Of a stretch of DNA of 64,000 bases, positions 60,553 through 64,000 are shown piece by piece. The stretch spans positions 62,001 through 126,000 of the forward strand of contig CADCXA010000065.1 in the NCBI GenBank assembly GCA_902806565.1, read 5' to 3'. The notes under the pieces were generated by a model that saw nothing but the letters and a program-made list of their open reading frames with translations, was not told the DNA's origin and made no database searches. The number at the start of each line of letters is the position of its first letter. Positions within the stretch are counted from its first letter, which is position 1. The stretch comes from Hypoxylon rubiginosum (taxonomy: Eukaryota > Ascomycota > Sordariomycetes > Xylariales > Hypoxylaceae). Made by a program: the position numbers and the translations under genes.

Positions 60553-62655
60553 GCGATGGACCTATTCTTTTTTTCCTTGTCTCACCACGTTCGGAATATA
60601 AGGGGGAAGGGGAGGGGAGGGGAAAGGGGGCTTAGTTGAAGTGGGATGTATTCGCAAGACAAGAGGCGCACCGGCGAGGGTCTGGTTAAGGAAAAACATT
60701 TGTTACGATATAGATGAAGAGTGGTGTAGGCATCACAGACCGAGCCATGGTCAGCGTTATCTGCAGTTGGCCATTCTAGCAAAGCGCGGTGGGGAATTTG
60801 CGCCGGAAGGGCTTTCGGTTTCTTTTTCTGTCTCGATATCAATCAACCTTGGGGATATAGCGGAGGGGAAAAACGAAGTTTAGGCAAGCCTGCATACTGG
60901 CTACTAACTCGTATATCACTATTTTCCTCTTCCCCCTTTTTAAAAAAACGACTCTAAGATAGCTACGATGCCGGTTTCGAGCCTTTGTAATAGTTGAATA
61001 GATGTAACAGTGTAGTCCAGACGATTAGAAGACATATTCCACTAAACTTTTTTATTTCTTTTCCCTTACTAACTACTTGGGCTGTAGGTTGTGAGGCAGG
61101 GATAAGGAGAATAAGACGAATTCGGACACGGTGAGCGTTAGGTAGGTTCCTTTTTAGGTAGGCCAGGGAGCATAAGGACAAGGCTCTCCCCTGAGAAGTG
61201 CTGTCGTGAACCGTCCGTGTATGCATGGCAACATGGACCACGCAGCGTGCTCGGGGCTCGGGATACAACGTCAGACGTTGAATGCATACCCTAATACCTT
61301 CTATCCATTTTCATTTTCATTTTCATGCGTTTCTTATCAGATTCCGTCCACCCTCGTCTTATTAATGTCTAATATATAATATTATTTACTATGCATCCAT
61401 GCTGCCTAGAAACGGCAATTCCAATTCTTAGCCCTCCTCCTTACCGAGACGCTCTCCCCTAAAAGTAGGTAGGTAGGAGGTAGGTACCTATGGCTACAGG
61501 ACATCCAGCGGTCTGAACCAGTGGCACGGACTTGGCCAAAAGGCGGCACGGCGTTTGGATATATTACCCATGCAGCGCCGCCAAGGGAAGAGAACCCTAA
61601 ACCAGGCCCAATCCCCCGAACACTACTAGAGCTAAAGGGATCACGGCTCATGGCATGGTGCTACGCGTACCTGCAGAGGGGGGCAGTTAAGGACCGTCCT
61701 GTCGGGCGCACTTACATACCTAATATATACATGTACCTACCTACCTAGGTACCTACTATGTAGTCCTAAAATCAGTTCGTCGTGTGAAACTCGACATGTA
61801 AAAGGTAGAAGTCCTGTCCTATTCTATATATACGTACATACGTAGGAGCTTACACTAAAAAAAATAGAACAAAAAAAAATAAAAAGGGAAGAAGTCTTGT
61901 CGCAAGTACACAGTAAGTTGTACTCGGTCTTTCACCGCTCAGGCCCCCATGGGATCTGCATGTTCCGCATAACACCAAACCAGTCTATGTATGCACCGGT
62001 CGCCGCCCTAGGCTTAGATAGCGCAGGCTATATCGACTATCATCATCCCTCGGACCATTAGTTCTACTGCTAAAGTGCGGTCATCGGAAACAAGGGGTCC
62101 ACAAGGCTAAAATTCCTATACCTACTACGTACTACCTGGGTATGTACATAGTAGACAACATAATATATTCGGTACACTCTAGGCTAAGGTGCTAACCATC
62201 ATGTGCATCTCCGAAGCCTGCCTATCTACCTAAGCAAGGGGAGTGAGAGAGGACGAGGGTCATTTTTCAGAGGCCCCTGCCTTTCCTCCCCCGGGCACAA
62301 CACCATATACCTGGACTTGCAAACAAAAAAAGGGGATAGCAATAGCATTTTGAGTACCTCACCAGTCGCTAAAACCAATCCCCTCATAACTCCTAGCAAT
62401 GAATATTCCACGTACATGAACGCCGAGTGAGGCATAATACCTACAGGCCTTGTATCAATCATTTCCTCCATACTCGCTTACACGCCCGTATCGCGGCGAA
62501 AAAAGGAGTAGTAGACAAAGTACGCAAACTTGTCAGTCTTATGAGACGGGTATATAAAGATGGGTGAAGAAAGAAGAAAAAAAACCAAGAGCAGCGTTTG
62601 CTATAGTGAGGGGAAATTATTCTTGACGTAGCTACAGCTAGCTTGTGCCGATGAT
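60553..62655. other. Long convergent intergenic region (VPS10 / right-edge gene)
   Basis: About 2.1 kb. Contains TTTTCA repeats near 61305-61325, TACCTACCTAGGTACCTA near 61736-61753, and A runs near 61857-61885. No protein or RNA gene recognised. Confidence 0.55.
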
Positions 62656-64000
62656 TCAATTTCGCCGGACTCGATTCCAAAAACGTTTCACGACGTTACT
62701 ATCCGTAGAAGGTGGAAGACCCAACTCCTGATCAATATCCGCAAAGATCTTGTCCATACTCTCCTTGGGGCCGTCCCTGGCATATGCAGATGTAGGCGTA
62801 TCGTCGCGCGATGACCAAGTCTGGGATAGCTTTCCAGGGTATTGCTGTGTCCCTTTCTGCCATCCGTACATCTGGTCTTCGCAAGCTCGCAAATCGGGTC
62901 TCGTAAGCGTCATGCGCAGTGTCATTTCGCGGGAAGCCGCAGGCGCTTGCGCGTAGCTGTCGGGAGCCCTGGACGAATGGTAATCGTCGGTGCCAGTGAG
63001 CTGGAGAGGCTTCACATGCTTATCTAGCGTCTGCGGGGTTCTGGGTGACTCGGGATCTGGCAGTGACGCATCGTCGCTGCAAGTAGACGATTGGTCATCC
63101 GCAAGGAATGTCTTAAACTTTTCCGAGTCTGTGGAGAGCATCCCCCGCCTGTGACCCTTGGCGCTCGGTATATCTCTATACGGACTTGCTGAAGCATCAT
63201 TCGAAGGGAAGCCAAACTCGATTGCTTCGTCAAACTTCTGGGGTGAAGCCAGGTAGACTCGCAACTTGAGGCGCGCCTCAGGATCCTGATAATGCGTCGC
63301 TGCAGGGTCAATTGACGCTACTGACTCGTGGGTGGTGTGCTTCGGGGTGATAAGAGAGAGCGCCCTGGATTTCCGCCGTACATTTTGCGGATAGGCGACC
63401 GGGTTCGGGACCGGGGAGTTCGGCATAGGGTGCGCGGCGTCCTTTGTTCCAGGTCGACTCGAGGAAATCGACGTGCGACCGAAGGGGATCTTGGAGAAGG
63501 ATAGGTGCCGACGGAACGAAGGGGGCCTTACTTCTTTGGGAGGCGCGGGTACCGTCTCCCTCAGATTCACATGATAGTCGTCGAGGGCGAGGCGCAGATC
63601 AAGGTCTTCATCTTCATCCAGCCATCGGAAGCTATCATAGAGCGCATCGTGCTCGCTAGCAAAAGCATTGTCACTCGCCAGAGAGTCCATGCTAGGTCGC
63701 GCTGACGATGACAAAGTCGGAGGGTAGACAGGAGGAGGGCTTGGACGTCTGCTCGCACGGCCCACCTTCAAGATAGCCTCGTCAGCAGCATCTAGGATGA
63801 CGCTGGGCCTTAACTGTTTGGCGACAATGACCTGCTCCTCCCGGGTAAGATGCTTTTCTCTAATCTTAGCGGGGAGCTTGGCGAGAAAGGCGGTATCGAC
63901 TGAGACAGCGTGAGCGTGAGCGTGGTCGCGATCCCGGTACGAGGGCGAAGTAATTGGGCGTCCCAGTGGCTTGCCAGCGAGGGCAGCGTCAGTACTGAGG
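62656..64000 (-). CDS. Uncharacterised fungal protein, 5' end outside window
   Basis: Open frame runs from the right edge to a TGA at 62656-62658; 447 residues are visible and the start lies beyond the window. The visible N-terminal part holds a helical, likely conserved block (AFLAKLPAKIREKHLTREEQ, then VIVAKQLRPSVILDAADEAI). The rest is low in order, Ser/Pro/Arg-rich, with scattered basic-Ser sites (RRKSRALSLITP, RRHLSFSKIPFGRTS) that look like kinase targets. The end is ordered again: KIFADIDQELGLPPSTDSNVVKRFWNRVRRN, an amphipathic helix with a basic tail. No known domain recognised. An intron inside the visible part is not needed, since the frame is open throughout. Confidence 0.7.
   Translation of the reverse strand, partial: LSTDAALAGKPLGRPITSPSYRDRDHAHAHAVSVDTAFLAKLPAKIREKHLTREEQVIVAKQLRPSVILDAADEAILKVGRASRRPSPPPVYPPTLSSSARPSMDSLASDNAFASEHDALYDSFRWLDEDEDLDLRLALDDYHVNLRETVPAPPKEVRPPSFRRHLSFSKIPFGRTSISSSRPGTKDAAHPMPNSPVPNPVAYPQNVRRKSRALSLITPKHTTHESVASIDPAATHYQDPEARLKLRVYLASPQKFDEAIEFGFPSNDASASPYRDIPSAKGHRRGMLSTDSEKFKTFLADDQSSTCSDDASLPDPESPRTPQTLDKHVKPLQLTGTDDYHSSRAPDSYAQAPAASREMTLRMTLTRPDLRACEDQMYGWQKGTQQYPGKLSQTWSSRDDTPTSAYARDGPKESMDKIFADIDQELGLPPSTDSNVVKRFWNRVRRN

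Overview
The window is nuclear DNA of a filamentous ascomycete (Pezizomycotina, most likely Sordariomycetes). Genes carry short introns of about 50-180 nt with GTRNGT donors and CTAAC/CTGAC branch sites. The proteins match fungal family architecture (SLA1, VPS10 with two Vps10 domains, DNM1, AMP deaminase, CDC55). Spacers are AT-rich and full of microsatellites and the palindromic word TACCTAGGTA. The genus cannot be given from sequence alone.

Twenty complete protein genes were rebuilt exon by exon, with every reading frame closing across its splices. There are also two partial genes at the window edges. From left to right: C-terminus of an unknown membrane-type protein (edge), prefoldin 1, a coiled-coil DUF8035-type protein, mitochondrial glycine carrier HEM25, COG8, a TLC-domain membrane protein, SLA1, AMP deaminase, a YEA4-type UDP-GlcNAc transporter, PP2A B-subunit CDC55, an uncharacterised protein, dynamin DNM1, RanGAP RNA1, a 1,477-residue F-box protein, Arp2/3 subunit ARC40, a U2B''/Msl1-type RRM protein, autophagy E2 enzyme ATG10, ER alpha-mannosidase MNS1, an amino acid permease, an NTF2-like protein with a repetitive tail, sortilin VPS10, and an uncharacterised protein that runs off the right edge.

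This is a housekeeping region, not a biosynthetic or defence cluster. Neighbours often alternate in strand, giving convergent pairs (for example the U2B''/ATG10 stops, 110 bp apart) and shared divergent promoters (COG8/TLC, CDC55/27497, RNA1/F-box, ARC40/U2B'', ATG10/MNS1, NTF2-like/VPS10). Several products share cell processes: endocytosis and actin (SLA1, ARC40) and the secretory/endosomal route (COG8, YEA4, MNS1, VPS10, permease). No operon-like logic is implied.

The most unusual non-genic item is a 233-bp element at 29173-29405 with 38-bp terminal inverted repeats and a CAGCTG-rich hairpin core, about 435 bp upstream of DNM1. It looks like a miniature inverted-repeat transposon. Other notable points are a probable GC-AG intron and 26-nt and 17-nt micro-exons in YEA4, a 7-nt first coding exon in AMP deaminase, a 26-G tract in a CDC55 intron, several minisatellites with 7-bp units, and a lone Pol III B-box-like site. 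No tRNA, rRNA, CRISPR array or autonomous transposon was found.
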